Positions 9,198-17,192 are shown, counted from the first letter of the stretch. The stretch is DNA of 64,000 bases from Streptomyces iakyrus (GCF_000717055.1 NZ_JNXI01000003.1:434001-498000); one strand, 5' to 3'. Notes: generated by a model not told the origin, from the sequence alone. Program-made: numbers and translations.

Positions 9198-9845
9198 TTA
9201 ACCGAGCTGTGATCCACCGGTAGCGGTGCCCTCGGCCCGCATGGTGGTCAGCGCCCGCAGACCGTCCTGGAGGACCTCGACCGGTGCCGGTCCGAAGAGG
9301 GACTGCTGGGCGATGAAGCCGAGGACGCAGGCGATCATCGTGCGGGCCACATGGTCCGGAGTCACGTCGGTGCGCATCATCCCGGCCCGCTGGTAACCCT
9401 CGACGATCTCCCCCCAGGCAGCGCGGACCGAGCCGTAGCCCTCCCGCAGGATGAGCGCCAGCTCTTCGTTGCGCAGGGTCTCCGTCCACACCTGGATGAC
9501 GAGCCGCGGAAAGGCGGGGCGGCCGTCGACGACCAGGGACTCACGGGCGGCGAGCGTCTTGCCGAGGACCGAGGCGACGAGTTCGTCCGGCGGCGGGGGC
9601 GGACTCAGGCGCACCGCCTCCTCGAAGGCCTCGCGGACCGAGCCGAGCACCTCGGCGACGATCGCGCCGATCAGCTCCTCCTTGCCGCTGAAGTAGCGGT
9701 ACACCGCACCCGCCGAGAGGTCGACCTCCTTCAGCACGTCCTGCATGGACGTGGCGTGGAAGCCGTTGCGGGCGAAGCACAGCGCGGCGCCGTCGAGGAT
9801 CTGGCGGCGGCGGGCGTCGAGATGTTCCTGGGACACGCGAGCCAT
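9198..9845 (-). CDS. TetR-family transcriptional repressor
   Basis: This 215-residue regulator has an N-terminal TetR helix-turn-helix at about residues 12-58 ([17 protein letters not shown] ... [16 protein letters not shown]). The C-terminal ligand domain resembles TetR_C groups that sense hydrophobic drugs and is specific to this subfamily. ATG 9845 is chosen because the longer frame runs across the AT-rich operator-like region. It is divergent from the membrane-protein gene at 9969, with palindromes between them, so autoregulation and control of that neighbour are likely. The ligand is unknown. Confidence 0.9.
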   Translation of the reverse strand: MARVSQEHLDARRRQILDGAALCFARNGFHATSMQDVLKEVDLSAGAVYRYFSGKEELIGAIVAEVLGSVREAFEEAVRLSPPPPPDELVASVLGKTLAARESLVVDGRPAFPRLVIQVWTETLRNEELALILREGYGSVRAAWGEIVEGYQRAGMMRTDVTPDHVARTMIACVLGFIAQQSLFGPAPVEVLQDGLRALTTMRAEGTATGGSQLG

Positions 9846-9858
9846 GGTCACAACGTAA

Positions 9859-9872
9859 AACGAATATTCATT
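9859..9872. promoter_or_regulatory. AA-N-GAATATTC-N-TT palindrome, likely TetR operator
   Basis: An AT-rich palindrome with a perfect GAATATTC core lies 14 bp upstream of the tetR start in otherwise GC-rich DNA. The half-site text AAAACGAA recurs at 9914-9921 in front of the divergent membrane-protein gene. The repressor could therefore bind two sites and control both directions. This is inferred from symmetry and position. Confidence 0.55.
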
Positions 9873-9968
9873 CTTGACAAGGCGCCGCGAGCGGAGCACG
9901 GTGAGAGCAGAGCAAAACGAACGATCCTTCTTTTTAGCTCTCCGGTCCGCTCACCCCAGGAGATCCTC

Positions 9969-10961
9969 ATGCCTTCCCGCAACCGCCATGCGATCGCGGT
10001 CGTCGTCCTCGTGCCCGTCCTGACCGCCCTCGCCCTGTGGGCGTTCGCCTGGCCGGCCTCCCGTATCGCGCCCCGCGACCTGCCGCTCGGCGTGGCCGGA
10101 CCGCCGACCGCGGCGGCCCAGGTCGAGAAGCAGCTGGAGCAGCACGAGGGCGCCTTCGAGATCTACCGCTACGCCGACGAGGCCGCCGCCCGGGACGCCA
10201 TCGAGGACCGGAGCGTGTACGGCGCGATCGTGGTCACGCCGCAGGGGCCCGAACTCCTCACGGCGTCCGCGGCCGGCCCGGCCGTCGCGCAGTTCCTCCA
10301 GCAGGCCGTGGGGCAGCAGGCCGCCGCCGGGGGCGCACAGGTCAAGACGGTCGATGTCGTGCCCGCTCCGGCCAGTGATCCGCGTGGCGCGGTGCTGAAC
10401 GCCTCCGCACTGCCGCTCGCCCTGGCCGGCATCGCGGCGGGCGCGCTGGTCACCCTGCTGGGGCTGCGCGGCATCCGGGCCGGGCTCGCACTGCTCGGCG
10501 CGTCCGCCCTGGTCGGCATGGTGGCGGCCGGAATCGCCCACAGCTGGCTCGACGCACTCGGAGGCGACTGGTGGGCGGAAGCGGGTGTGCTCGGCCTGTG
10601 CACGCTGGCCATCGGCAGCGCCGTCGCCGGGCTTGCCGCCCTGCTCGGCACCGCCGGCATCGGCATCGGCGCCGCCACGGTGATGCTGCTGGGCAACCCC
10701 TTCTCCGGCGCCACCTCGGCCCCGCAGATGCTGCCGGAGCCGGCCGGCGCGATCGGACAGTGGCTGCCGCCCGGCGCGGGCACGACGCTGCTGCGATCGG
10801 TGTCCTTCTTCGACGGTGCGGCGGCGACCGGACCCGCGCTGACCCTGGCGTGGTGGGCGGCGCTGGGCCTGGGCGCCGTACTGCTCGGCAGCTCGCTCAA
10901 GGCACGGAAGACGGGCACCGAGCCCGCGGCCGACCACCGGGAGCTCTCGGCCGTCGGCTGA
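9969..10961 (+). CDS. Membrane protein, ABC-2/YhgE-like architecture
   Basis: This 330-residue protein has one N-terminal membrane segment (about residues 8-26), an extracytoplasmic domain (about 30-135) containing LPLGVAGPP and YGAIVVTPQGPELLTASAAG, then about five to six further hydrophobic segments (145-315). This matches the YhgE/Pip or ABC-2-like half-transporter layout often placed under TetR control. No ATPase gene adjoins it. Start ATG 9969 has AGGAGAT 5 nt upstream. A drug-export or envelope role is inferred from context with the divergent TetR gene, not from any catalytic motif. Confidence 0.7.
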   Translation: MPSRNRHAIAVVVLVPVLTALALWAFAWPASRIAPRDLPLGVAGPPTAAAQVEKQLEQHEGAFEIYRYADEAAARDAIEDRSVYGAIVVTPQGPELLTASAAGPAVAQFLQQAVGQQAAAGGAQVKTVDVVPAPASDPRGAVLNASALPLALAGIAAGALVTLLGLRGIRAGLALLGASALVGMVAAGIAHSWLDALGGDWWAEAGVLGLCTLAIGSAVAGLAALLGTAGIGIGAATVMLLGNPFSGATSAPQMLPEPAGAIGQWLPPGAGTTLLRSVSFFDGAAATGPALTLAWWAALGLGAVLLGSSLKARKTGTEPAADHRELSAVG

Positions 10962-10980
10962 CCGGCACCCTCCTGGAACG

Positions 10981-11018
10981 ACCGTGCGTCCCCGCCGTAG
11001 CGGACGGGGACGCACGGT
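10981..11018 (+). terminator. Strong hairpin terminator after the membrane-protein gene
   Basis: A 14-bp perfect stem (ACCGTGCGTCCCCG paired with its complement) surrounds a 10-nt loop, followed by CTTCC. It lies between convergent genes and can serve both. Confidence 0.8.
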
Positions 11019-11040
11019 CTTCCGTGTGTGCGGTCCGGCC

Positions 11041-11328
11041 CTAAGCCGGGCCGGCCCTGCGGTGCTCCGCCGCGATGCCGAACCGCTGGGGTTCTCCAGG
11101 AGCGGACGCGACCTCACGGACCGCGGAGACCGCACTGATCACCTGCTCCTCCGCGGACTCCGCGAGCTCCCGGGCCTCTTCGAGTCGCCGCAGGTCATCG
11201 GCCGAGACGAGGGCGACGAGGGGCTTGCCGTGCCGGGTGACGACGACGCGTTCGCCGCCGTACACCACGCGGTTGATCAGGTCGGCGAGCTCAGCCCTGG
11301 CTTGCGTCACCGGAATCTCGTAGGCCAT
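11041..11328 (-). CDS. Phd/YefM-family antitoxin, apparently orphan
   Basis: This 95-residue protein starts [21 protein letters not shown], followed by [27 protein letters not shown]. This is the characteristic Phd/YefM DNA-binding N-terminal domain. The C-terminal part (residues 50-95), which would wrap a toxin, is Ala/Glu-rich. No RelE/YoeB- or Doc-type toxin gene follows within the minus-strand unit: the next downstream item is the terminator and a convergent gene. It is either an orphan antitoxin used as a repressor, or its partner is elsewhere. Confidence 0.85.
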   Translation of the reverse strand: MAYEIPVTQARAELADLINRVVYGGERVVVTRHGKPLVALVSADDLRRLEEARELAESAEEQVISAVSAVREVASAPGEPQRFGIAAEHRRAGPA

Positions 11329-11344
11329 GCCCCCATCCTACCGT

Positions 11345-11371
11345 GACGTACGTCCTGTACATTTTTTACAG
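11345..11371. promoter_or_regulatory. Operator-like palindromes between antitoxin and clpP genes
   Basis: A perfect GACGTACGTC palindrome (11345-11354) is followed at once by CTGTA-N7-TACAG (11355-11371) with a run of six Ts in the spacer. This pair lies in the divergent intergenic region next to a Phd-type DNA-binding protein gene, so it may be that protein's operator and may also affect the clpP paralogue. Confidence 0.45.
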
Positions 11372-11417
11372 AGACGGCCGTCGCCGGAGACGGCTGCGCC
11401 GCGAGGAGGGGTTCGTC

Positions 11418-12053
11418 ATGACCCGACCGTCCGCCCGCCACGTGCTGCCCGGGTTCACCGAACGCACGACGTCCGGGCAGCGCACGATGGATCCGTACTC
11501 GAAGCTCCTGGAGGAGCGGATCGTCTTCCTCGGGGCGCCCGTGGACGAGACCTCGGCGAACGACGTCATGGCCCAGTTCATGCACCTGGAGCACCAGGCA
11601 CCGGAGCGGGACATCTCGCTCTACATCAACTCCCCCGGCGGCACCTTCCACGCGCTGACGGCGATCTACGACACCATGCAGTACGTCTCCTGCGACGTGG
11701 AGACGATCTGCCTGGGCCAGGCCGGTGCCGCCGCCTCGGTGCTGCTGGCGGCGGGCACGCCCGGCAAGCGATTCGCCCTTCCCGACGCCCGTCTGGTGAT
11801 CCATCAGCCCGCACTGCCCGAGCCGGTCCGGGGGCAGGCCGGTGATCTGGCGATCCAGGCCGACGAGTTGACACGCATCCGGGGCCGGATGGAGGAGCTG
11901 CTCGCGCTGCACACGAGGCGCACCCGGGAGCAGGTGAGCGAGGACATCGAGCGGGACAAGATCCTCACCGCCCGGGAAGCGGTGGAATACGGCCTGGTGG
12001 ACGGGATCATCCCCAGCCGCAAGGCCACCCTCGCCCCTCCGACCGGACGGTGA
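11418..12053 (+). CDS. ClpP paralogue lacking the catalytic serine
   Basis: The 211-residue product aligns across its length with the ClpP proteolytic subunit: [25 protein letters not shown], and [18 protein letters not shown]. The catalytic histidine (His129) and aspartate (probably Asp180) are present. The GQAAS serine segment reads G100-Q-A-G-A104-A-A-S107. Residue 104 lies exactly 25 before His129, the E. coli Ser98-His123 spacing, and is alanine; the nearest serine is three residues later. The subunit is probably proteolytically dead or altered, possibly acting by mixing into other ClpP rings. ATG 11418 has GAGGAGGGG upstream. It is followed by a small gene 7 nt downstream. Confidence 0.88.
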   Translation: MTRPSARHVLPGFTERTTSGQRTMDPYSKLLEERIVFLGAPVDETSANDVMAQFMHLEHQAPERDISLYINSPGGTFHALTAIYDTMQYVSCDVETICLGQAGAAASVLLAAGTPGKRFALPDARLVIHQPALPEPVRGQAGDLAIQADELTRIRGRMEELLALHTRRTREQVSEDIERDKILTAREAVEYGLVDGIIPSRKATLAPPTGR

Positions 12054-12059
12054 GGCCCC

Positions 12060-12368
12060 GTGCTCCCGCCCGAACTGCCGCCACTGCCCGCCCTGACGCG
12101 CGCCGAGGCGGAACTCATCGACCGTTACCTCGACGTCGTCGACCTGCTCGGCCGTATCAACCCGGCCCAGGACGGCGACACCTACCGAGGACTGCGCGCC
12201 GCCCAGGCCCTGGTCGGCAAGGCGGCAGCGCTGCGCGACGCGTTGACCCTGATGCATCAGCGGGGCGAGACGGAACTGCACGCCGGCACGCTGGCCCGGG
12301 CGCTGCGGGTCCTGGACGGCGAGCGGCGCACGGCCCGGCTCACCCTGCCCCCGGAGTCCGTCAGTTGA
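12060..12368 (+). CDS. Small conserved hypothetical protein downstream of clpP paralogue
   Basis: A 102-residue protein starts at GTG 12060, seven bases after the clpP stop, with GTGAGG as a ribosome site. The sequence is Leu/Ala/Arg-rich and predicted helical, opening P-P-E-L-P-P-L-P-A-L-T-R-A-E and ending P-P-E-S-V-S. No membrane segment or catalytic motif is visible. Tight spacing suggests an operon with the ClpP paralogue, perhaps as an adaptor or regulator, but this is only contextual. I do not recognise the family. Confidence 0.65.
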   Translation: MLPPELPPLPALTRAEAELIDRYLDVVDLLGRINPAQDGDTYRGLRAAQALVGKAAALRDALTLMHQRGETELHAGTLARALRVLDGERRTARLTLPPESVS

Positions 12369-12712
12369 CGCGAAACCGTCGGTCCGGCCAACCGCTCTGT
12401 CGCCGGAGCGTCCGGACCTGAGTTGAAACGGACCAAAAGACGTACCCCTGTTCGGAGTAGGCAGGAGACCAATTTTGGGACCGTTCCGGTTGCGCAACGC
12501 GTGTAGCCCCCGGACGGAATGGGGCATTCCACCGCTGGTCCGGGGGTCCGCGAATGCATGGACAGTGGCTCGAACGCACACGTGTCCACCCGAACGGGTG
12601 AGTGGTGAGTAACAACACAAATCCCCGGTTCCGTTGGGAAATCCGGACAGGCATGCGCCAAGATCCCTGTCTGACGACAAGCCCCCGCCGCTGTGGCGGG
12701 GCGATCCGGGCG
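12369..12712 (+). other. Long leader/promoter region upstream of riboswitch
   Basis: This gap of about 340 bp has no convincing gene. It precedes the c-di-AMP-type leader and probably contains the promoter of the NlpC/P60 gene. A GC-rich hairpin (12681-12702, GCCCCCGCC and GGCGGGGC arms, one bulge) lies just before the aptamer and may be part of the transcribed leader. Confidence 0.5.
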
Positions 12713-12910
12713 GACGCCGAGTCCTGCCGCCGCCCGGATGACCGGTCGACAGGAGTGGATCGGCAGGAGTGGAGGACCCAAGCACGACGGGTCGCCGGGA
12801 CGGTCACGCCATGACCTGGCCCGAGCAGCCCTTGGGGTGAAGCCGCGTCAGCGGCCGGGCAACTTCGCCAGCCCGAATCCGACAGGTCATCCTTCACAGG
12901 CGGCTGACGA
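12713..12910 (+). ncRNA. ydaO/yuaA-type c-di-AMP riboswitch
   Basis: The leader contains the recognisable ydaO blocks in order: ACGCCGAGTCCTGCCG, GGATGACCGGT, GGAGGACCCAAG, CTTGGGGTGAA, AGCCGCGTCAGCGG, AGCCCGAATCCGACAGGT, and ACAGGCGGCTGACGAAG next to the start codon. The opening CGCCGAGTCC pairs loosely with the closing GGCGG part. Riboswitches of this class bind cyclic di-AMP and, in Streptomyces, precede genes for cell-wall hydrolases such as NlpC/P60 and resuscitation-promoting factors. That matches the gene directly downstream. The boundaries are estimates. Confidence 0.9.
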
Positions 12911-12920
12911 AGGGTTGCGC

Positions 12921-13394
12921 ATGACTGCGCTCAATCGTGTCCCGTCGCTCATGGTCCGGGCCGGCACGGCCTCGGCGCTCACCATCGCCGCCGTGGGCGG
13001 CTCGATCGTGGCGCCCGGCTTCACCTCCGAGGCCGCGGCAGCCACGCCGGCGACCAAGGCACTCCAGATAGCGGCCTCCAAGAAGGGTTCGCCCTACAAG
13101 TACGGGGCCACCGGTCCGCACCGGTTCGACTGCTCCGGGCTCACGCTCTACTCGTTCAAGAAGGCCGGCAAGAAGCTCCCCCGCACGGCTGCCCAGCAGT
13201 ACAACAAGACGCGCCACATCTCCGCCAAGAACCGCAAGGCGGGCGACCTCGTGTTCTTCCACTCGGGCAGCAACGTGTACCACGTCGGTATCTACGCGGG
13301 TAAGAACAAGCTCTGGCACTCCCCGAAGAGCGGGGACGTGGTGCGGCTGCAGAAGATCTGGACCAAGAGCGTCTGGTACGGGCGCGTGAAGTGA
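12921..13394 (+). CDS. Secreted NlpC/P60 peptidoglycan hydrolase
   Basis: This 157-residue exported protein has an N-terminal signal segment (residues 1-41, ending S-E-A-A-A-A) and one NlpC/P60 domain. The catalytic cysteine is Cys71 in F-D-C-S-G-L, the histidine is His121 in V-Y-H-V-G-I-Y-A-G, and the third polar residue is His133. Such enzymes cut the stem peptide of peptidoglycan. There is no extra wall-binding domain, so it is a minimal enzyme. It is basic (many Lys), which suits binding to the wall. It is governed by the c-di-AMP leader immediately upstream. Confidence 0.95.
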   Translation: MTALNRVPSLMVRAGTASALTIAAVGGSIVAPGFTSEAAAATPATKALQIAASKKGSPYKYGATGPHRFDCSGLTLYSFKKAGKKLPRTAAQQYNKTRHISAKNRKAGDLVFFHSGSNVYHVGIYAGKNKLWHSPKSGDVVRLQKIWTKSVWYGRVK

Positions 13395-13399
13395 TCCGC

Positions 13400-13439
13400 C
13401 CGGCGTGCGGCGGCGTCCTGACGCGCCGCCGCACGCCGG
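13400..13439 (+). terminator. 16-bp stem terminator after NlpC/P60 gene
   Basis: A perfect 16-bp stem (13400-13415 with 13424-13439) and an 8-nt loop start six bases after the stop codon. It probably isolates the riboswitch-controlled unit from the gene that follows. Confidence 0.85.
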
Positions 13440-13475
13440 AGCGTGACACGGGCTCACGTGGATACCCGTGACCCC

Positions 13476-14105
13476 ATGGCCGAGCACCGTCCCTGCACCG
13501 CGCGCAACGAGACTCCGCTGCAACGCGCCGACCGCAACTTCGTGGAGTTGCTCCAGGAACTCCGCGTCACCCAGACGGGCGTGCAGATCCTCTTCGCCTT
13601 CCTGCTGTCGCTGGCCTTCACCTCGCGCTTCGAGGACCTCGACACGGTCCAGCGCGTCACCTACGTCATCACCCTGCTGCTGGCGGTCCTGGCCGCCGCG
13701 CTCTTCACCGCACCGGCCGCGCTGCACCGCTCCCTCTTCCAGCAGGGCGCCAAGCCCCGCATCGTGCAGGTCTCCTCACGCCTGGCCACCACCGGCCTGA
13801 GCGTGCTGGTGTTCGCGTTCAGCGGTTCCGTGCTGCTGGTGGTCGACGTGACCACGGGCCGGGCCGGTGGTATCGCCGCGGGCGCCGCGACGTTCCTGGT
13901 CTGTGCCGGCCTGTGGGGGCTGCTCCCGCGGCTGGTGCGGCGGGCGGGGCTGCGCGAGGAGGCGGACGGTACCGGGGAGACCGCCGACGAAGAACCGGAC
14001 CAGGGCGACGTGAAGGTCCCCGCGCCGCTGCGGCACACCGTCAGGCAGCCGTCGGGGCTTCGAGGGGCGGCAGCACACCGGGAGGCGTCGGCACGGCACC
14101 GGTGA
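13476..14105 (+). CDS. DUF6328-like four-helix membrane protein
   Basis: The protein has 209 residues. It opens with a polar segment containing N-E-T-P-L-Q-R-A-D-R-N-F-V-E-L-L-Q-E-L-R-V, followed by Q-T-G-V-Q-I-L-F-A-F-L-L-S-L-A-F, and has four predicted membrane helices up to about residue 155. The Arg/Glu/Asp-rich tail is cytosolic. The Glu-Leu-Arg-Val-x-Q-T-G-x-Q-x-L-F block recalls a widespread actinobacterial membrane family (DUF6328) of unknown role. ATG 13476 was chosen over GTG 13443; the ribosome site is weak for both. Function unknown. Confidence 0.7.
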   Translation: MAEHRPCTARNETPLQRADRNFVELLQELRVTQTGVQILFAFLLSLAFTSRFEDLDTVQRVTYVITLLLAVLAAALFTAPAALHRSLFQQGAKPRIVQVSSRLATTGLSVLVFAFSGSVLLVVDVTTGRAGGIAAGAATFLVCAGLWGLLPRLVRRAGLREEADGTGETADEEPDQGDVKVPAPLRHTVRQPSGLRGAAAHREASARHR

Positions 14106-14241
14106 CGGGCTCACACTCCGGCGGGTCCAGGGGCTCGGAGCGGGGATCGCAGCCGTGGGGGTGGCCCGGATGCAGGTCGCGCGGGCCGGGGTGCGTGGAG
14201 GGCACCCGATGGGGAGGTGTTCGGGGCCTTGCCGGGAGCGG

Positions 14242-14700
14242 CTACGGCTCCTGCTGCACCGCGGTCGTCAGCGGCTGCGCCGGGACGGCCCACGGAAGTT
14301 CGATCGAGATGGTCTTGCCGCCCTCACGGGTGGGGCGGATGCGGAGTCTGCCGCCGCATTCCGCGGTCAGCCAGCGGATGATGACCAGGCCGCGGCCGTT
14401 GTCCTGCTGAACGGCGGCGGGCAGGCGTCTGGGGAAGCGCGGATGGCTGTCCGTGACACCGATGCGCAGGTGCTCGTCGCGGTCGAGCTCGACGTCCACG
14501 GTGAACGTGGGTGACTGGCCGAAGGTGTGCTGCACGGCGTTGGTGGCGAGTTCGGAGATGATGAGCCGGACGGTGTCGGACACTTCCGTGTCCGCCGGCA
14601 GGCCCCACTCCGCCAGCGTGCCCACCACGTAGGCGCGCGCTGCGGAGACCGAGGCTGGATCGCTCGGCAGAGTGACGGATGCTTCCAAATGGTCTGCCAT
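14242..14700 (-). CDS. RsbW-like ATP-binding regulatory protein (HATPase_c_2)
   Basis: This 152-residue single-domain GHKL ATPase resembles anti-sigma-factor kinases. The N-box is in I-I-S-E-L-A-T-N-A-V-Q-H, the G1 box in GVTDSHPR, and the G2 box in NGRGLVIIRWL, followed by GGKTISIELP. In Streptomyces, hundreds of such proteins occur, and many sit beside an XRE/DUF5753 regulator and a DUF397 protein, as here. It is divergent from that pair across a 212-bp gap containing an AT-rich palindrome. Its partner sigma factor or regulator is not shown. Confidence 0.87.
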   Translation of the reverse strand: MADHLEASVTLPSDPASVSAARAYVVGTLAEWGLPADTEVSDTVRLIISELATNAVQHTFGQSPTFTVDVELDRDEHLRIGVTDSHPRFPRRLPAAVQQDNGRGLVIIRWLTAECGGRLRIRPTREGGKTISIELPWAVPAQPLTTAVQQEP

Positions 14701-14828
14701 GGCGACGTCGTCCCTTTCCCACGGGACCGCAGCCCGACACGGAGCGGATGGTTCGAGTACGGTCCCGGACTGGTGCTTCGTCGCCAGAGTGCCACCAGAA
14801 CACCCGCGAAGGGCGGCGATCCACCAAG

Positions 14829-14838
14829 ATATGCATAT
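14829..14838. promoter_or_regulatory. AT-rich palindrome in divergent WhiJ-type promoter region
   Basis: ATATGCATAT is a perfect palindrome embedded in AGATATGCATATATCT, a striking AT island in this GC-rich DNA. It lies between the HATPase gene and the XRE regulator. It is a candidate operator or overlapping -10 region. Confidence 0.5.
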
Positions 14839-14912
14839 ATCTGTCGCTCAAAGCGGTGAACTCTGCGACGCGAGACCGTATTTGGGTGGCCCTGAAGGAG
14901 TAAGGAGGAGCC

Positions 14913-15773
14913 ATGCAGCACGGTCCCGCGGTGCGCCGACGGAAGCTGGGCGCCGAACTGCGTGCGCTGCGCACCTCTGCGGGGCTCACGAGCGGTGAGG
15001 CGGCCCGGCTGGTGGGCTGGCACCAGTCCAAGGTCAGCCGGATCGAGACGGGCACGAGCGGGGTGAAACCGGCCGACGTCCGGTTACTTCTCGACGCCTA
15101 CGACGTGGCGGACCCCCAACTCCGCGAACTGCTCATGGCGTTGACGGGCGCGGAGGACAGCGGCGGCCGGCACCACTGGTGGCACGCCTACCGCGGGGTA
15201 CTGCCGCCGACCTACCGCGACTTCATCAGCCTGGAGTCCCAGGCCGGCGCGATGCGCACGCTGGAGACCACGGTCGTGCCGGGACTGCTGCAGACGCCCG
15301 AGTACGCGCGTGCGGTGACGCGGGCGGCGGTGGAGGGGCTGCCGGAGGACCGGCTCGACACGCTGGTCGAAGTGCGGCTGGCCCGGCAGGACGTGCTGCG
15401 GGCCGACCCCCCGCTGAGACTCAGCGCCGTCCTGGACGAGGCCGTGCTGCGGCGGGAGGTGGGCGGGCCCGGGGTCATGGCCCGCCAGCTGGAACGGCTG
15501 GTCGAGGCGGCCCGGCTGCCCCAAGTGCGCCTCCAGGTGCTGCCGTTCGCCGCCGGGGCGCACATCGGTGTCACCGGCCCTTTCGTTATCTTCTCATTTT
15601 CGAGCACATCTGATCTGGATGTGGTTGTTCTCGACCACTTGACGAGTAGCCTCTACCTCGAACGGAAAGAAGACCTCCGGGCCTACACGGAGGCCTTCAA
15701 CGCCCTTCAGATCCACGCCCTTTCGCCCGAGGACTCGTTGGATTTCATCGCCGGGACAGTCGCCGGCGCGTAA
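14913..15773 (+). CDS. WhiJ-like XRE regulator with DUF5753 domain, TTA codon
   Basis: This 286-residue protein has an N-terminal XRE helix-turn-helix at about residues 10-65 (LGAELRALRTSAGLTSGEAARLVGWHQSKVSRIE) and a C-terminal DUF5753 (Scr1/WhiJ-type) domain from about residue 85, with FISLESQAGAMRTLETTVVPGLLQTPEYARAV. Codon 58 (15084-15086) is TTA, the rarest Streptomyces leucine codon, read only by the bldA tRNA, so translation may be growth-phase dependent. The DUF397 gene follows after 9 nt, forming the usual pair. A stretch near 15580-15680 is noticeably lower in GC. Family members regulate development and antibiotic production; this one's targets are unknown. Confidence 0.92.
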   Translation: MQHGPAVRRRKLGAELRALRTSAGLTSGEAARLVGWHQSKVSRIETGTSGVKPADVRLLLDAYDVADPQLRELLMALTGAEDSGGRHHWWHAYRGVLPPTYRDFISLESQAGAMRTLETTVVPGLLQTPEYARAVTRAAVEGLPEDRLDTLVEVRLARQDVLRADPPLRLSAVLDEAVLRREVGGPGVMARQLERLVEAARLPQVRLQVLPFAAGAHIGVTGPFVIFSFSSTSDLDVVVLDHLTSSLYLERKEDLRAYTEAFNALQIHALSPEDSLDFIAGTVAGA

Positions 15774-15782
15774 GGAGGCACC

Positions 15783-16013
15783 ATGCGTGCACTGCCTCGT
15801 CACGTCCCCTCAAGCATCGAACTGCACAGTGTGCGGTGGTTGCGCAGCAGCTACAGCACCGGCGCGAACAACTGCGTCGAGACCGCGCGTCCGGACGCCC
15901 CGCCCTGGGCCGGACTGCTCGCCGTGCGCGATTCCAAGACCCCGTCCGGACCCGCACTGCTCTTCTCCCCGGGGAGCTGGGCCGCGTTCGCGGCCGGGGT
16001 GGACCGCATGTAA
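15783..16013 (+). CDS. DUF397 (BldB-like) small protein
   Basis: The 76-residue product shows the DUF397 signature: V-R-W-L-R-S-S-Y-S-T-G-A-N-N-C-V-E-T-A, A-V-R-D-S-K, and a P-G-S-W-A-A-F type end. A strong AAGGAGG ribosome site precedes ATG 15783. DUF397 proteins, including BldB relatives, bind or counteract the adjoining XRE/DUF5753 regulator; some pairs have been described as antitoxin-toxin like (Scr1/Scr2). It is cotranscribed with the regulator. Confidence 0.93.
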   Translation: MRALPRHVPSSIELHSVRWLRSSYSTGANNCVETARPDAPPWAGLLAVRDSKTPSGPALLFSPGSWAAFAAGVDRM

Positions 16014-16064
16014 CCGCGTCCGGTCAGACCGTCATCGTGCGACGCACGGCCGTGTCACGCCGAC

Positions 16065-17192
16065 TCATGGCCGCGTCTCGCCGATCAGCCGTACAGCGCG
16101 TTCGATCTGCTGACCGGTCAGGTCGGCGCGTGCGGTCAGCCTGAGCCGTGAGATGCCGTCGGGCACGGAGGGAGGACGGAAGCACCCCACGGCCAGGCCC
16201 GCCACGCGGCACCGTGCCGCCCAGTTCACGGCGTCCTCGGGAGAGGGCGCGCGCACCGAGACCACCGCGGCGTCCGGACGCACCGCTTCCAGACCCGCGG
16301 CGGTCAGGCGTTCGTGCAGTTCGCCCGCCACCGCGCGGGCCCGTGCCGCCCGTTCCGGTTCCCGGCGCAGCAGCCGCAGGGCCGACAGGGCCGCCCCCGC
16401 GGCGGCGGGCGCGAGTCCCGTGTCGAAGATGAACGTCCGGGCCGCGTTGACCAGGTGGTCGACGACCCGGGCGGGGCCGAGGACGGCTCCGCCCTGGCTG
16501 CCCAGCGACTTGGACAGCGTGACGGTGGCGACGACGTCGCCGGCGCCCGCGATTCCCGCCGCATGCGGGGCGCCGCGACCGCCGTCGCCGAGGACGCCCA
16601 GGCCGTGGGCGTCGTCGACGACCAGCCCCGCGCCGTGCTCCCGGCAGGCCTCGGCCAGGGCGGTGAGGGGGGCCGCGTCCCCGTCCACCGAGAAGACCGT
16701 GTCGGACACGGTGATCGCCGTGCCCTCGTGGCCGGCCAGGGCCTTGCGCACGGCGTCCGGCTCGGCGTGCGCCACCACCTGGGTGGTGGCGCGGGCCAGC
16801 CGGCAGCCGTCGATGAGCGAGGCGTGGTTGCCCGCATCGGAGACGATCAGGGAGCCGTGCGGGGCCAGCGCGGTGACCGCGGCGAGGTTGGCGGCGTAGC
16901 CGGAGGAGAAGACGAGAGCCGCCTCGAAGCCGCAGAAATCGGCCAGTTCCCGCTCGAGTTCGGTGTGCAGTTCGGTGGTGCCGGTGACGAGCCGGGAGCC
17001 GGTCGAGCCGCCGCCCCAGTCCCGCGCGGCCCGGGCGGCGCCCTCGGTGACCTCGGGGTGGCGGGCCAGCCCGAGGTAGTCGTTGCTCGCCAGGTCGAGG
17101 AGCGGGGAATCGGCCGGACGGGGGCGCAGAGTCCGTACGAGTCCGGCGCGGGCGCGCAGCTCCGCCTGCTCGTCGATCCAGCCGAACGCCAT
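16065..17192 (-). CDS. bioF: 8-amino-7-oxononanoate synthase
   Basis: This 375-residue PLP enzyme condenses pimeloyl thioester with L-alanine in the first committed step of the biotin ring pathway. The sequence shows [42 protein letters not shown], the [11 protein letters not shown]-binding aspartate and the Schiff-base lysine in T-L-S-K-S-L-G-S. All are alpha-oxoamine synthase hallmarks. It is divergent from bioBAD with a 150-bp shared control region. The ATG at 17192 gives the usual N-terminus. Confidence 0.96.
   Translation of the reverse strand: MAFGWIDEQAELRARAGLVRTLRPRPADSPLLDLASNDYLGLARHPEVTEGAARAARDWGGGSTGSRLVTGTTELHTELERELADFCGFEAALVFSSGYAANLAAVTALAPHGSLIVSDAGNHASLIDGCRLARATTQVVAHAEPDAVRKALAGHEGTAITVSDTVFSVDGDAAPLTALAEACREHGAGLVVDDAHGLGVLGDGGRGAPHAAGIAGAGDVVATVTLSKSLGSQGGAVLGPARVVDHLVNAARTFIFDTGLAPAAAGAALSALRLLRREPERAARARAVAGELHERLTAAGLEAVRPDAAVVSVRAPSPEDAVNWAARCRVAGLAVGCFRPPSVPDGISRLRLTARADLTGQQIERAVRLIGETRP

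Noticed and set aside
11736..11738. Ser107 as a relocated ClpP nucleophile.
   Set aside because: It is three residues away from the conserved site while the His spacing is unchanged, so a shift of the nucleophile is unlikely without structural evidence.
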